A stretch of 64,000 bases of DNA from Mucilaginibacter sp. CSA2-8R. GTDB lineage: Bacteria; Bacteroidota; Bacteroidia; Sphingobacteriales; Sphingobacteriaceae. The notes beneath the pieces are model-generated. The model searched no databases and had not been told where the DNA came from. It worked only from the letters and a program-made list of their open reading frames with translations. The translations under genes and the position numbers were made by a program. Location: NCBI RefSeq assembly GCF_038806765.1, contig NZ_CP152389.1:2170001-2234000 (forward strand), given 5' to 3'. Shown piece after piece: positions 52,020 through 61,535 of the stretch (its first letter is position 1; the number at the start of each line of letters is the position of its first letter).

Positions 52020-54497
52020 ATGAAATCACTTTTCCGCTCACTTTTAATTCCGTTCTTTATCCTTGCTGTATTTGCACAAACTTATGCACAAAGCAGGGGG
52101 ACTATACAAGGCAAGGTTATTACGTCCGACCGTAAACCTGCCGAGAACGTTTCGGTGCGTTTGCAAGGTACCCGTTACGGCACCATCACCAACAATAATG
52201 GCGAGTACACTTTACGTGCGCCAGCAGGTTCGTATAATTTAGTAGTTTCTCAAGTGGGGGTACAAAGTACCGAATCGGCTGTTACCGTAACGTCCTCTAA
52301 AACTTTACGCTTACCTGCGCTCACTATCAATACGGGCAATGCCCAGCTTAAAGAAGTAAATGTAAACGGAGGAAGCACTCGTTTTACACCTAAAGTTAGT
52401 AATGATGCTGCCAAAATTCCGTTATCTCCGCTCGAGAACGCTCAGTCTTATACCACAATTACCAACGAGCTACTTAAAGAGCAGCAGGTATTTTCGGTAG
52501 ATGATGCGTTAAGAAATTCGTCGGGTATACAAAAGCTATGGGATGCCACTGGCCGTGGAGGTGATGGCGGCTCATATTTTACCTTGCGCGGTTTTGTAGT
52601 ACAAAGCAGCCTACGCAATGGTGTAGCAGGTTTGGTTACCAATACGGTTGAAGTAGTTAACACCGACAAGGTAGAAGTTATAAAAGGCCCGTCTGGTACT
52701 TTATATGGTAGTGCATTACCATCATTTGGTGGTTTGGTTAACCGGGTTACTAAAAAGCCTTATGAAGCTTTTGGCGGGGAGGTATCGCAAAGTGTTGGCG
52801 GTTATAACTATGGATTCGGTAAATTTAGTTTGAGCCGTACTGCAATTGACGTGAATACACCGGTTACCGCAAATGAAAATGTGCTATTCCGCTTAAACGC
52901 TGCTTATAATTTTAACAACAGTTTTCAAAACTATGGGCAGGCAAGTAATATTGCCCTGGCGCCAAGTTTATCTATCAAAGCAAGCGAAAAACTATCATTC
53001 TTGTTAGAGTCAGAGATGTTCTTTGGCCGTAGCTCATCTATGCGCCCCTTCTTTTTCTTTTATGACTCTCCAAAGGCATTGGGCATAAGCAAAGTAAGTG
53101 ACCTAAATATCGACTATAATCAAGCTTACATAAACGAAGATATTACACAACGGTCACGTAGCGTTAACTATTTTGCGCAGGCAAACTATAAAATCTCTGA
53201 TAAGATTACGTCACAAACCATTTTCAGCTCGTCAAATAGTTTTTCTAACGGTGCCAGTCCGTATTTTTATTTAGTAACTGATGCTACAGCTTTAGGTGCG
53301 TCTGCAGCAACGCCAGCAGGCCGTAATTATATATTACGTTATGACCAATCAACCCTGAATAGCAAAAACAACGTAATGCAGGTTCAGGAAAACATCAACG
53401 GTGATTTTAATATCGGTCAGTTACGTAACCGTTTTGTAGTAGGGTTAGATTATCAGCATGTTAACTCTAATCAAGTATTTTATGGTAATTTTTATGGGGT
53501 AGCGCCTATTAGTAGTTCGACTTTTGATTATGGCAGTGCCAACCGGGCAGTCCAGTATCAGCTGACACCAAAGCAGTTTAGCAATGCTGATGTCTATCCT
53601 TATATTTACAAAAGGAACACTTATAGTGCTTACATTTCTGATGTAATTAATATCACTGAGCAATTGCTCGCTTCGGCCGGTATTCGGGTCGATCATTTCC
53701 GCAACGGTAATAATTACCAATATGATGGTACACTATCAACCGGCTCAAAAGAGTATAGCCAAACTGCATTTTCGCCTAAGTTTGGCTTAGTTTACCAGCC
53801 AATTAAAGAGCAGTTTTCGCTGTTTGCCAATTACCAGAACGGTTTTACCAATCCAGGCTATTATACTAACGCTGCAGGGCAATCGGTAAGAGCCGAGATA
53901 CAAAATGCTAACCAGTTAGAGGGTGGCGTTAAAATGGCGTTGTTTAACGGTAAGCTGAATGGTACGGTGAGTTACTATCGTATTAAATTAACTAATGTAT
54001 TGCGTAACGCTATCGGCACTACCGCCCCTAATGCCAGTGTACAGGACGGAACCCAATTAAGTAAAGGATTTGAAGCTGATGTAGTAGCCAACCCCTTTGC
54101 GGGTTTAAATATAGTAGCCGGATTTTCATACAACGACTCAAAGTTTTCCAAAGCCAATGCCGATGTGCAGGGTCTGCGTCCTAACACCGCCGGCTCACCT
54201 TACCTGGCCAACTTTTACATCAGCTATCGCTTACCTAAAACGGCTATAAAAGGCTTGGGTGCGGGTTTGGGCGGAAATTATGCCAGCGAAAATAAAGTTA
54301 TCAACAGCGTAAGCCAGGGTACTTTTTCGCTGCCATCATACACTGTACTAAACGCTAACTTATTTTACGATGTAGCTAAATATCGTATAAGCTTAAATGC
54401 CAATAACGTGGGCAATAAACATTATTATACTGGCTACACTACTATTAACCCGCAAAACCTGCGTCAGTTTGTGTTAAGTGCTGCCTATAAGTTTTAA
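52020..54497 (+). CDS. TonB-dependent siderophore receptor
   Basis: This 825-aa outer membrane receptor probably takes up ferric siderophores. A signal peptide ends at TYAQS (about residue 25). A carboxypeptidase-like domain follows (IQGKVITSDRKPAENVSVRL). The plug holds QVFSVDDALRNSSGIQKL and VEVIKGPSGTLYGSALPSFG, and the long barrel ends in a terminal Phe, as in outer-membrane porins. The plug motif is the FhuA/FecA-like siderophore type, not the SusC type. The next gene encodes a PepSY membrane protein, a typical partner. Confidence 0.92.
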   Translation: MKSLFRSLLIPFFILAVFAQTYAQSRGTIQGKVITSDRKPAENVSVRLQGTRYGTITNNNGEYTLRAPAGSYNLVVSQVGVQSTESAVTVTSSKTLRLPALTINTGNAQLKEVNVNGGSTRFTPKVSNDAAKIPLSPLENAQSYTTITNELLKEQQVFSVDDALRNSSGIQKLWDATGRGGDGGSYFTLRGFVVQSSLRNGVAGLVTNTVEVVNTDKVEVIKGPSGTLYGSALPSFGGLVNRVTKKPYEAFGGEVSQSVGGYNYGFGKFSLSRTAIDVNTPVTANENVLFRLNAAYNFNNSFQNYGQASNIALAPSLSIKASEKLSFLLESEMFFGRSSSMRPFFFFYDSPKALGISKVSDLNIDYNQAYINEDITQRSRSVNYFAQANYKISDKITSQTIFSSSNSFSNGASPYFYLVTDATALGASAATPAGRNYILRYDQSTLNSKNNVMQVQENINGDFNIGQLRNRFVVGLDYQHVNSNQVFYGNFYGVAPISSSTFDYGSANRAVQYQLTPKQFSNADVYPYIYKRNTYSAYISDVINITEQLLASAGIRVDHFRNGNNYQYDGTLSTGSKEYSQTAFSPKFGLVYQPIKEQFSLFANYQNGFTNPGYYTNAAGQSVRAEIQNANQLEGGVKMALFNGKLNGTVSYYRIKLTNVLRNAIGTTAPNASVQDGTQLSKGFEADVVANPFAGLNIVAGFSYNDSKFSKANADVQGLRPNTAGSPYLANFYISYRLPKTAIKGLGAGLGGNYASENKVINSVSQGTFSLPSYTVLNANLFYDVAKYRISLNANNVGNKHYYTGYTTINPQNLRQFVLSAAYKF

Positions 54498-54509
54498 AAA
54501 TTACTGCGT

Positions 54510-55667
54510 ATGAGTGCTTTTAAAAAAGCTTTACTCTTTACCCACCGCTGGCTCGGATTTGTATCCGGGCTGGTGGTAATTATAGTAAGTATAACCGGAT
54601 GTTTATTTTGCTTTCAGGATGAGATACAGGATGCTCTACATGATTACCGGCATGTGGCTGTACAAAATGTTGCTATGCTTAAGCCGTCAGCATTACAGGT
54701 GCAGGCTTTAAGGCACCTGCCCAAAGGTACAGTGTCAGCCGTAGCCTACCTTGGAGCTAATCGTCCGGCGCAGATTGGTGTAACTGATAAAGAGGGTTAC
54801 CATAGTGTTTTCTTAAATCCGTATACCGGTGCTTTTTTACATGAGGAGTTGATGCAAAGCAACTTTTTTATTATTGTAGAATACATACATTTATACCTGC
54901 TGATGCCACCTAATATTGGCCGTGTAGTGGTGGGTGTATCCGTTCTCATATTTGTGATGCTAATGGTTACAGGCATTATATTGTGGTGGCCTAAGCGCAA
55001 AACAGACCGCAAGCGTAGTTTCACTATTAAGTGGAACGGCCGATGGCGCCGAGTAAACTATGATTTGCATAATGTGCTGGGTTTTTACGCTACTGGCATT
55101 GCGCTGGTTTTGGCAATCACCGGTTTATCCATGAGTTTTAAATGGGTGGAGCAAGGTATATATAAGGCAGGCAATCTCGGCAAGCACTATGCCCGCGAAG
55201 CGCAAATGGAAAGCTTAAAATCAGATTCGCTGCACAGAGGAACTAAACTTGCCCAGCCCTTTTACGACTACATTTATAATGTGACAGCAAAAAGCTCGCC
55301 TGGCGCCAATATGTACCTTATTTATGAAGAGGCGGGAGCTGCAGGTACGGTTCGTGGTATTGCTTACGCTAAATCATTGCATTATACCACTAACGATTTT
55401 TACGTGTTTGATAAACATACCGGTAAGTTGATCTATCATTTATTAGATAACGAGAAAAGTGTAGGCTTAAAGCTGAATAATGCTAATTATGATATACATG
55501 TTGGGCAGATTGCCGGCTTGCCAGGTAAGATTATTGCTTTTTTAGCAAGCCTTATTTGTGCAAGTTTACCTATCACGGGTTTCATTATCTGGTATGGCAA
55601 GCGTAACAAGAAAAAGCCTGTTAAGCGCCGTAAGCGTGCATTTGTTACCCAATATTCAAACGGGTGA
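54510..55667 (+). CDS. PepSY-associated TM-domain protein (siderophore-iron reductase-like)
   Basis: This 385-aa inner-membrane protein has about four helices: residues 14-36 (WLGFVSGLVVIIVSITGCLF), 133-156, 187-207 and 344-364. PepSY-TM proteins are often encoded next to TonB siderophore receptors and are proposed to help reduce or handle imported ferric siderophores. Conserved His residues are present in HRWLGF, EYIHLYLL, NYDLHNVLGFYA and NYDIHVGQIAGLPGK, which may bind haem. It starts 12 nt after the receptor stop. Confidence 0.85.
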   Translation: MSAFKKALLFTHRWLGFVSGLVVIIVSITGCLFCFQDEIQDALHDYRHVAVQNVAMLKPSALQVQALRHLPKGTVSAVAYLGANRPAQIGVTDKEGYHSVFLNPYTGAFLHEELMQSNFFIIVEYIHLYLLMPPNIGRVVVGVSVLIFVMLMVTGIILWWPKRKTDRKRSFTIKWNGRWRRVNYDLHNVLGFYATGIALVLAITGLSMSFKWVEQGIYKAGNLGKHYAREAQMESLKSDSLHRGTKLAQPFYDYIYNVTAKSSPGANMYLIYEEAGAAGTVRGIAYAKSLHYTTNDFYVFDKHTGKLIYHLLDNEKSVGLKLNNANYDIHVGQIAGLPGKIIAFLASLICASLPITGFIIWYGKRNKKKPVKRRKRAFVTQYSNG

Positions 55668-55680
55668 AGTTTATGTACTT

Positions 55681-55701
55681 GTAGACGCGACGTTGGTCTA
55701 C
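55681..55701. repeat. Imperfect palindromic intergenic element
   Basis: GTAGAC (55681-55686) and GTCTAC (55696-55701) flank 9 nt. A second, GC-rich imperfect hairpin (GTAGCCGGGCGGCTCTAC) follows at about 55715. The look is of a short dispersed palindromic repeat, but only one copy is visible here. Confidence 0.35.
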
Positions 55702-55730
55702 CATTTAAAAAGCTGTAGCCGGGCGGCTCT

Positions 55731-55783
55731 ACAAAAACAAAAGCGGTTGTTGAAACTAATTTAACAACCGCTTTTGTTTTTGT
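55731..55783. terminator. Very strong bidirectional terminator
   Basis: The arms 55731-55751 and 55763-55783 are perfectly complementary over 21 bp, with an 11-nt loop. They contain an AAAGCGGTTG core flanked by A- and T-rich ends. It separates the convergent PepSY and nucleoside-permease genes. Confidence 0.92.
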
Positions 55784-55805
55784 AATATATTGTTCGGAGT
55801 TATAA

Positions 55806-57065
55806 TCAGGCATGTTCTATAGCGTGCTTCAGCGCTGCGTTATGCTTGTATTTAAATACAAATGGGAATATAATGGCAATAACTAAGGTGTATGCGGCAA
55901 AAGTTAACCAGATGCCATGCCAGTCTTTAGTTTGGTTAGGCAGCGTAAAATACTTATCAATTAAAAGGCCGCTTGCAAAGCTGCCGAATAAAGCCCCGAA
56001 CCCATTAACCATCATCATAAATAAACCTTGCGCGCTGCCACGTATTTCAGGTGTGGTTTGTGTTTCTACAAACAGCGACCCCGAGATATTAAAAAAGTCG
56101 AACGCCATGCCATAAACAATACAAGACAGGACAATCATCCACAAGCCGCCTGCCGGGTCGCCAAAGGCAAACAAGCCAAAGCGCAGCACCCAGGCAAGCA
56201 TACTAAATAACATAACGTATTTAATACCAAATTTTCTTAAAAAAAACGGAATGGCCAGGATAAAAAGCGTTTCCGAAATCTGAGATATAGACATGATGAT
56301 AGCCGGGTATTTCACGGCGATGGTGTCCTGGTAAGCAGCTACGCTTTTAAAATCATGGATGTAAGTATCACCATAAGCATTGGTTAGCTGCAAGGCGGCG
56401 CCAAGCAGCATCGAAAACATAAAAAAGATGGCAAACTTGGGCGATTTAAACAATGCAAAAGCGTTTAATCCTAACGAGTTAACAAAAGATTTGCTGGCTA
56501 CTTTGCTCAACAACGGCGGACATTTAGGTAAGGTAAATGAATATATTCCTAACCCTAAAGCAACGGCCGAAGCAATGTAAAACTGGTTTGCCGATGTTTC
56601 GTTATGTGTTAAGCTAACAGTCCATAAAGCAGCAATAAAACCGATGGTTCCCCAAATGCGGATAGGAGGGTAGTCTTTTACTACGTCATAACCTTTGCCT
56701 CTTAATGCAGAATATGCTACCGTGATAGATAGCGAAAGGGTTGGCATATAGCAAATCATGTTTAACAGCATCACCCAGAAAAAGGTGGTTGGGTTAGTAA
56801 TTTGAGGTAGCGTAAACAGCACAGCCGCACCTAAAATATGCATAACGCCGTACAGCTTTTCGGCATTAATGAATCGGTCTGACATTATACCGGTTAGCGC
56901 TGGCATAAAAATGGCCGATATACCCATGGTTGAAAATATAGCGCCAAACTGCGCCCCCGACCATTGCTTGTTTTGAAACCAGTATACCCCAATAGTGATG
57001 AGCCATGAACCCCAAATAAAAAACTGCAGGAAATTCATCAGTATTAAGCGAAACTTAATATTCAT
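55806..57065 (-). CDS. Nucleoside:proton symporter, MFS (NupG/XapB type)
   Basis: This 419-aa inner-membrane protein has twelve predicted helices. It has the NupG-like N-terminus FRLILMNFLQFFIWGSWLIT, with the family motifs MPALTGIMSDRFINAEKLYG and YPPIRIWGTIGFIAALW. It imports nucleosides with protons. A short unrelated reading frame upstream (57055-57255) lacks support, so the 193-nt gap to the next gene holds no gene I can defend. Confidence 0.9.
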   Translation of the reverse strand: MNIKFRLILMNFLQFFIWGSWLITIGVYWFQNKQWSGAQFGAIFSTMGISAIFMPALTGIMSDRFINAEKLYGVMHILGAAVLFTLPQITNPTTFFWVMLLNMICYMPTLSLSITVAYSALRGKGYDVVKDYPPIRIWGTIGFIAALWTVSLTHNETSANQFYIASAVALGLGIYSFTLPKCPPLLSKVASKSFVNSLGLNAFALFKSPKFAIFFMFSMLLGAALQLTNAYGDTYIHDFKSVAAYQDTIAVKYPAIIMSISQISETLFILAIPFFLRKFGIKYVMLFSMLAWVLRFGLFAFGDPAGGLWMIVLSCIVYGMAFDFFNISGSLFVETQTTPEIRGSAQGLFMMMVNGFGALFGSFASGLLIDKYFTLPNQTKDWHGIWLTFAAYTLVIAIIFPFVFKYKHNAALKHAIEHA

Positions 57066-57258
57066 ATAATGCCAGGTTTAAACGATAGTGATTTAGTAAA
57101 ATAAAAACGGAAAGTAGCGAAATATTACGAAAGCTGAAAGCGTAGACATAGCCGTCAGTACCACATCGCCATAATTTTACACGGCGCATTAAATACTCAA
57201 CGTAAAGTATCTTGAAATTAAGCAGGAAGAAAAATGTAAATAAGCCATTCAGCATCCA

Positions 57259-57870
57259 TCAGGAAGCTTTGCGTTTATTCAGCTCGTCGCGTATTTTGGC
57301 TGCTTTTTCATAAGCTTCTTCGGCCAGGGCGCTCTGCAGTTTAGTTTTCAATTCGTCAATGCTCAAAGATGTATAACTTACTGTGCTCGACTGGTTTGGT
57401 TTTTCTTCGGCTGCTTCGCTTAAGTTTTCGAGGTATACAAAGTCATTACCTTCTATTACAATACCCGCGGTAGACAGGATAAATTCGTGAGTAAAGATCG
57501 GACAATCAAAACGTACGGCCATAGCAATGGCGTCTGACGTACGAGCATCAATTTCAGCAGTTTTTTTTCCGTCGCTGCAAATGAGTTTGGCATAAAAAAT
57601 ACCGTCAACCAGGTTATATATAATAACTTCTTGTACGTTAATGTGGTAAGCTTGCGCAAAGCTTTTAAATAAGTCGTGAGTAAGCGGGCGGCTTGGGGTC
57701 ATCTTTTCAATTTCGATGGCAATTGCCTGCGCCTCAAAACTACCAATGATGATAGGCAACCGGCGACGTCCGTTTACCTCGCCCAATACTAATGCGTACG
57801 CTCCTGATTGTGTTTGACTATAAGACAAACCAACAATGTCGAGCTTAATTTTTTTCATATTATTACCCAT
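57259..57870 (-). CDS. Bifunctional nuclease domain protein (DUF151) with C-terminal UVR motif
   Basis: DUF151 proteins are described as bifunctional nucleases in plants; their bacterial role is poorly known. The domain spans about residues 5-130 (LDIVGLSYSQTQSGAYALVL and EIDARTSDAIAMAVRFDCPI). At the C-terminus (about 170-200) KLQSALAEEAYEKAAKIRDE is a UVR motif, as found in UvrB and UvrC. I chose the ATG at 57870; the ATG at 57858 (MKKIKLD) is also likely. Confidence 0.85.
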   Translation of the reverse strand: MGNNMKKIKLDIVGLSYSQTQSGAYALVLGEVNGRRRLPIIIGSFEAQAIAIEIEKMTPSRPLTHDLFKSFAQAYHINVQEVIIYNLVDGIFYAKLICSDGKKTAEIDARTSDAIAMAVRFDCPIFTHEFILSTAGIVIEGNDFVYLENLSEAAEEKPNQSSTVSYTSLSIDELKTKLQSALAEEAYEKAAKIRDELNKRKAS

Positions 57871-58030
57871 CACAACTAAAGCCTTTATAATTGCCTTACA
57901 GCATTATTTGTGCCGCAACTGGCTTGTTTAAATTTAAAAAGTAAATCAATAACGCCATTGTTTTGGGTTTGTTGACAATTACCGGTTATTTAACGGTGTA
58001 TTGGCAAATGTATAAGGCCCAAATACGAGG

Positions 58031-58062
58031 TTGAAGTAATAGCCGCCAAAATCTTACCTTTG
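58031..58062 (+). promoter_or_regulatory. Promoter of the TPR gene at 58142
   Basis: TTG (58031-58033) and TACCTTTG (58055-58062) are separated by 21 nt. The transcript would have a leader of about 75 nt. The rest of the 271-nt gap (57871-58141) also holds a minus-strand TACATTTG (58012-58005) that could serve the nuclease gene. Confidence 0.55.
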
Positions 58063-58141
58063 TGCTGTGGGCAAGCTATTATTGCTTTACAACCATAGCT
58101 TTGCTTCGGCGCAAAAATAACCAAAATATACACAGTTTACA

Positions 58142-58483
58142 ATGCAGGCAGACCGCTTACAAAAATTACTCGATTTTTTAAAAGACGAGCCCAACGATGA
58201 GTTTTTACAATACGCACTGGCCACAGAATATTTACGGTTAAACGATACTGAAAAGGCGTTGCAGTATTATGAAAAGCTGGTTGCCGAGCATCCCAATTAT
58301 TCCGGTACCTATTATCATTTGGGCAAGTTATACGAAACTTTAGGCCGTAAAGAAGAGGCTTTAGCTACTTACCAGCAAGGCATTCAGATAACTAGGCAAA
58401 AACGCGATAATCATGCGCTGTCTGAGCTGCAGTCGGCCTATAACCAGGCTGTTGGTTTATATGACGACGACGATGATTATTAA
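58142..58483 (+). CDS. TPR protein, 113 aa
   Basis: Two to three tetratricopeptide repeats fill most of this small cytoplasmic protein, for example LRLNDTEKALQYYEKLVAEH followed by PNYSGTYYHLGKLYETLGRK. The tail ends in an acidic YDDDDDY stretch. It is likely a protein-binding adaptor. Confidence 0.85.
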   Translation: MQADRLQKLLDFLKDEPNDEFLQYALATEYLRLNDTEKALQYYEKLVAEHPNYSGTYYHLGKLYETLGRKEEALATYQQGIQITRQKRDNHALSELQSAYNQAVGLYDDDDDY

Positions 58484-58550
58484 TTTTCTGTGGTATTGAA
58501 GGCAGAGAAAGGCGTCAGTTTTGTTATTTATTTAATAACCTACAAAAGCA

Positions 58551-59750
58551 TTGAATAAGCGCGGCCCGTTATTTTTACGTGATGTATTGGTTTATACCTT
58601 TACCACTTTTGGTGGGCCACAGGCACACGTAGCTATTTTGCTGCGCGATTTTGTAGAAAAGCGTAATTACATAACTGAGGGTGAATTGATGGAGCTTAAT
58701 GCTCTGTCGCAAGTGCTGCCAGGGCCTTCATCCACACAAACGCTGGTGGGTATAGCCTGGAAAGTAGGTGGCCTGCAACTGGCTATACTCACCTTTTTAG
58801 TCTGGATTTTTCCATCAGCGGCTATTATGTGTATGGCAGCTATTGGCTATAAGAGCCTGGCATCCACCGGCAGGGTAGAGGAGGTGCTACGTTTTATCCG
58901 GCCGGCTGCTGTAGGTATTGTAGCTTACGCTGCAGTAGTATTTGCGCAACGTATTTTAAAAACTAAAACCAGTGTTTACCTGGCCACAGGATCATTGGTT
59001 GCTACCCTGATTCTGCAAAATCCCTACGCTTTTCCTATACTTATCCTATTAGGAGGAATTATTTCGTCTGCGCTCGAAACCCAACCCAGTGAGGATGTTT
59101 TACGGGCTAAGTTATACGCCAATGTAAACCCCAGAAAAGTAAGTTATTTTATTGGTATACTTTTATTTTTTGCAGCTTTAGGTGCTATCATTAACCGTAC
59201 GTCACCTTTTAGTTTACCTATACGCCTGTTTGAGAACTTTTACCGAAACGGCATCCTTATTTTTGGCGGTGGCCAGGTATTGGTACCTTTAATGTACACC
59301 GAGTTTGTTAAATTAAAGCATTACCTCAGTAATGCCGAATTTTTGTCGGGCTATGCGCTGCAACAGGCGCTACCCGGACCCACCTTTTCGTTTACCTCAT
59401 TTTTAGGGGCAATTACTTTGGGCAATAAAGGGTTTGGGCTATCGGGGCAAATAGCCGGTGGGATAGTGGCTGTGTTAGGCATCAACCTACCCGGACTAAT
59501 TTTGATTTTGTTTATTGTTCCTTTTTGGGAAGACTTAAAGAAAATTACCCGCATTAAAAATTCACTGAGTGGCATTAACGCAGTGGCGGTAGGATTTATG
59601 GCTACCGCCCTCATTTTGCTTACGGCTCCCTTTGGCACCAACTGGATGGCTTACCTTATTATGGCCGGGGCTTTTTGCCTGCTATACTTTACTAAAGTAA
59701 AAACGCCCATCGTTATTTTGCTGGGCGTTGTATTAGGTCTGATATTTTGA
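58551..59750 (+). CDS. chrA: Chromate transporter family (ChrA, two-domain form)
   Basis: This 399-aa membrane protein has two CHR repeats. The first carries TFTTFGGPQAHVAILLRDF and QVLPGPSSTQTLVGIAW. The second carries ILIFGGGQVLVPLMYTEF and ALQQALPGPTFSFTSFLGA. Members export chromate or related oxyanions. The start must be TTG (58551), because an in-frame stop lies five codons upstream and no ATG precedes the first repeat. Confidence 0.85.
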   Translation: MNKRGPLFLRDVLVYTFTTFGGPQAHVAILLRDFVEKRNYITEGELMELNALSQVLPGPSSTQTLVGIAWKVGGLQLAILTFLVWIFPSAAIMCMAAIGYKSLASTGRVEEVLRFIRPAAVGIVAYAAVVFAQRILKTKTSVYLATGSLVATLILQNPYAFPILILLGGIISSALETQPSEDVLRAKLYANVNPRKVSYFIGILLFFAALGAIINRTSPFSLPIRLFENFYRNGILIFGGGQVLVPLMYTEFVKLKHYLSNAEFLSGYALQQALPGPTFSFTSFLGAITLGNKGFGLSGQIAGGIVAVLGINLPGLILILFIVPFWEDLKKITRIKNSLSGINAVAVGFMATALILLTAPFGTNWMAYLIMAGAFCLLYFTKVKTPIVILLGVVLGLIF

Positions 59751-59754
59751 TGCT

Positions 59755-61308
59755 TTAGAATGGTGGCTCGTCATCGATGTCGTCCATACGCGACGGGCGG
59801 ATGATGATATTGCCTGGGTTACTGTCGAAACCCTGGGATGGGTTGAGGCCGGCAAAAGCACTGCCTGATGCTGGTGGCATGTAGCTATCCATACTGGTTT
59901 CCAAGTCGGTAAACTTAACGTATTTGCCCACAAACTTCAATCGTACGGTACCGGTTTCGCCGTTACGGTGCTTGGCTATAATAATCTCGCCTACACCTTT
60001 GGTTGGGTTGTTATCTTCGTCAAATTCTAATCCGTAATACTCAGGGCGATATAGGAACAATACCATGTCGGCATCTTGCTCAATAGAGCCTGACTCACGT
60101 AAGTCGGACAGCATTGGGCGTTTAGAACCACCCGGGCGACTCTCTACCGCACGGCTTAACTGCGATAACGCAATCACAGGTACCTGAAGCTCTTTAGCCA
60201 CCATTTTGAGGGCGCGGGATATACTACCAATTTCTTGCTCGCGGTTACCGCCGCCTTTGCCATCCGTTTTACCGCTCATCAACTGTAGGTAGTCGATGAT
60301 AATCAACTGGATATCGTGCTGTGATTTTAAACGGCGGCATTTAGCCCTGAATTCAAAAATATTAAGACCGGGAGTATCATCTATGATCAACGGGGCTGCT
60401 TCTAGGCGGCCGATTTTGGAGTGGATTTGCTGCCATTCCCATTCTTCCATTTTTCCCTTACGAATCTTTTCCTGCTCAATTTCGGCTTCGCCGGATATTA
60501 AACGGTTAACTAACTGTACCGAAGACATCTCTAACGAAAACACAACCACGGGTTTGTTAAAATCAACAGCGGCGTTACGGGCACAACTCAAAACGAAAGC
60601 AGTTTTACCCATTGCAGGGCGTGCTGCAATAATCACCAAATCTGAACGCTGCCAGCCTGATGTAATGCGGTCCAGATCGGTAAAACCGGTACCAACACCT
60701 GTTAGTCCGTCAGTCTTGTTTTTAAGTTCCTCAATTTCCTTCAGGGTTTCCTGCATCAGGTCATCCATCTTTCGCGAGTCGCGCCGAAGGTTATTTTGGG
60801 CGATATCAAACAGGTTTTTTTCGGCGCGGTCTAACAGTTCCAGGATGTCGGTAGTGTCCTCATACGCTATATTGATAATATCTGTCGAGATACGGATTAA
60901 TTCGCGCTGAATGTATTTTTGGATGATAATACGCGCGTGGTACTCAATGTTAGCTGCGGAGGCTACCCGGTTGGTTAATTCAGTGATGTAAAAAGCACCG
61001 CCTATCATTTCCAGTTCGCCCTGCATACGCAGTTGTGCCGTTACTGTTAAAATATCAACCGGTGATGTTTTTTCGAACAGTGTACGGATGGCGTTAAAAA
61101 TCTTCTGGTGACTTTCAACATAAAAAACTTCTGGTTTAAGTACGTCAATTACTGATGACAATGCATCCTTTTCGAGCATCAATGCACCTAATACAGCCTC
61201 CTCCAAATCACGCGCCTGCGGAGGTAACTTGCCGGATATAAGGTTTGGCGAAGTATAACTTTTGGCACGCTTGTCGGTATTGGTACGGTTGCTGTTCTCG
61301 AAAATCAT
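59755..61308 (-). CDS. dnaB: Replicative DNA helicase DnaB
   Basis: DnaB unwinds DNA at the replication fork. The 517-aa protein has the N-terminal collar domain (LPPQARDLEEAVLGALMLEK) and the RecA-like ATPase. Walker A is AARPAMGKTAFVLS, Walker B is IQLIIIDYLQLMSG, and the DnaB motif LSQLSRAVESRPGGSKRPML is intact. The C-terminal tail (PPASGSAFAGLNPSQGFDSN) is a low-complexity extension ending in DDIDDEPPF. No intein is seen. Confidence 0.97.
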   Translation of the reverse strand: MIFENSNRTNTDKRAKSYTSPNLISGKLPPQARDLEEAVLGALMLEKDALSSVIDVLKPEVFYVESHQKIFNAIRTLFEKTSPVDILTVTAQLRMQGELEMIGGAFYITELTNRVASAANIEYHARIIIQKYIQRELIRISTDIINIAYEDTTDILELLDRAEKNLFDIAQNNLRRDSRKMDDLMQETLKEIEELKNKTDGLTGVGTGFTDLDRITSGWQRSDLVIIAARPAMGKTAFVLSCARNAAVDFNKPVVVFSLEMSSVQLVNRLISGEAEIEQEKIRKGKMEEWEWQQIHSKIGRLEAAPLIIDDTPGLNIFEFRAKCRRLKSQHDIQLIIIDYLQLMSGKTDGKGGGNREQEIGSISRALKMVAKELQVPVIALSQLSRAVESRPGGSKRPMLSDLRESGSIEQDADMVLFLYRPEYYGLEFDEDNNPTKGVGEIIIAKHRNGETGTVRLKFVGKYVKFTDLETSMDSYMPPASGSAFAGLNPSQGFDSNPGNIIIRPSRMDDIDDEPPF

Positions 61309-61332
61309 GGTCTATCACTAAATCGTAGGCAA

Positions 61333-61366
61333 CAAAAATATACAAAACGGAGTGGCTTTTGCCAAA
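61333..61366 (-). promoter_or_regulatory. Promoter of dnaB
   Basis: On the minus strand TTTG (61366-61363) is followed after 22 nt by TATTTTTG (61340-61333). The dnaB ATG is 24 nt further on. Confidence 0.5.
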
Positions 61367-61508
61367 CCAAAATGATAAAATTCTCAACCGCAGGTGTTGA
61401 AAAGTATTTGATGTCTTAGTGTAAGGTAATTTCAAAACAAATGCGTATGTAAAAGTAGCGGCGTAGTTTACCAGGTTAATCCATTAAAAATGCCTGCCAA
61501 TAATTGTT

Positions 61509-61516
61509 TACTTTTG
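61509..61516 (+). promoter_or_regulatory. -7 promoter element of rlmB
   Basis: TACTTTTG lies 19 nt before the rlmB start codon. The -33 element is not clear. Confidence 0.5.
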
Positions 61517-61535
61517 CAGCCTTAATTGTATTTAC

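Noticed and set aside
57055..57255. A 66-codon minus-strand frame upstream of the nucleoside permease
   Set aside because: It overlaps the permease start, is of odd composition and resembles nothing; I left it as intergenic.
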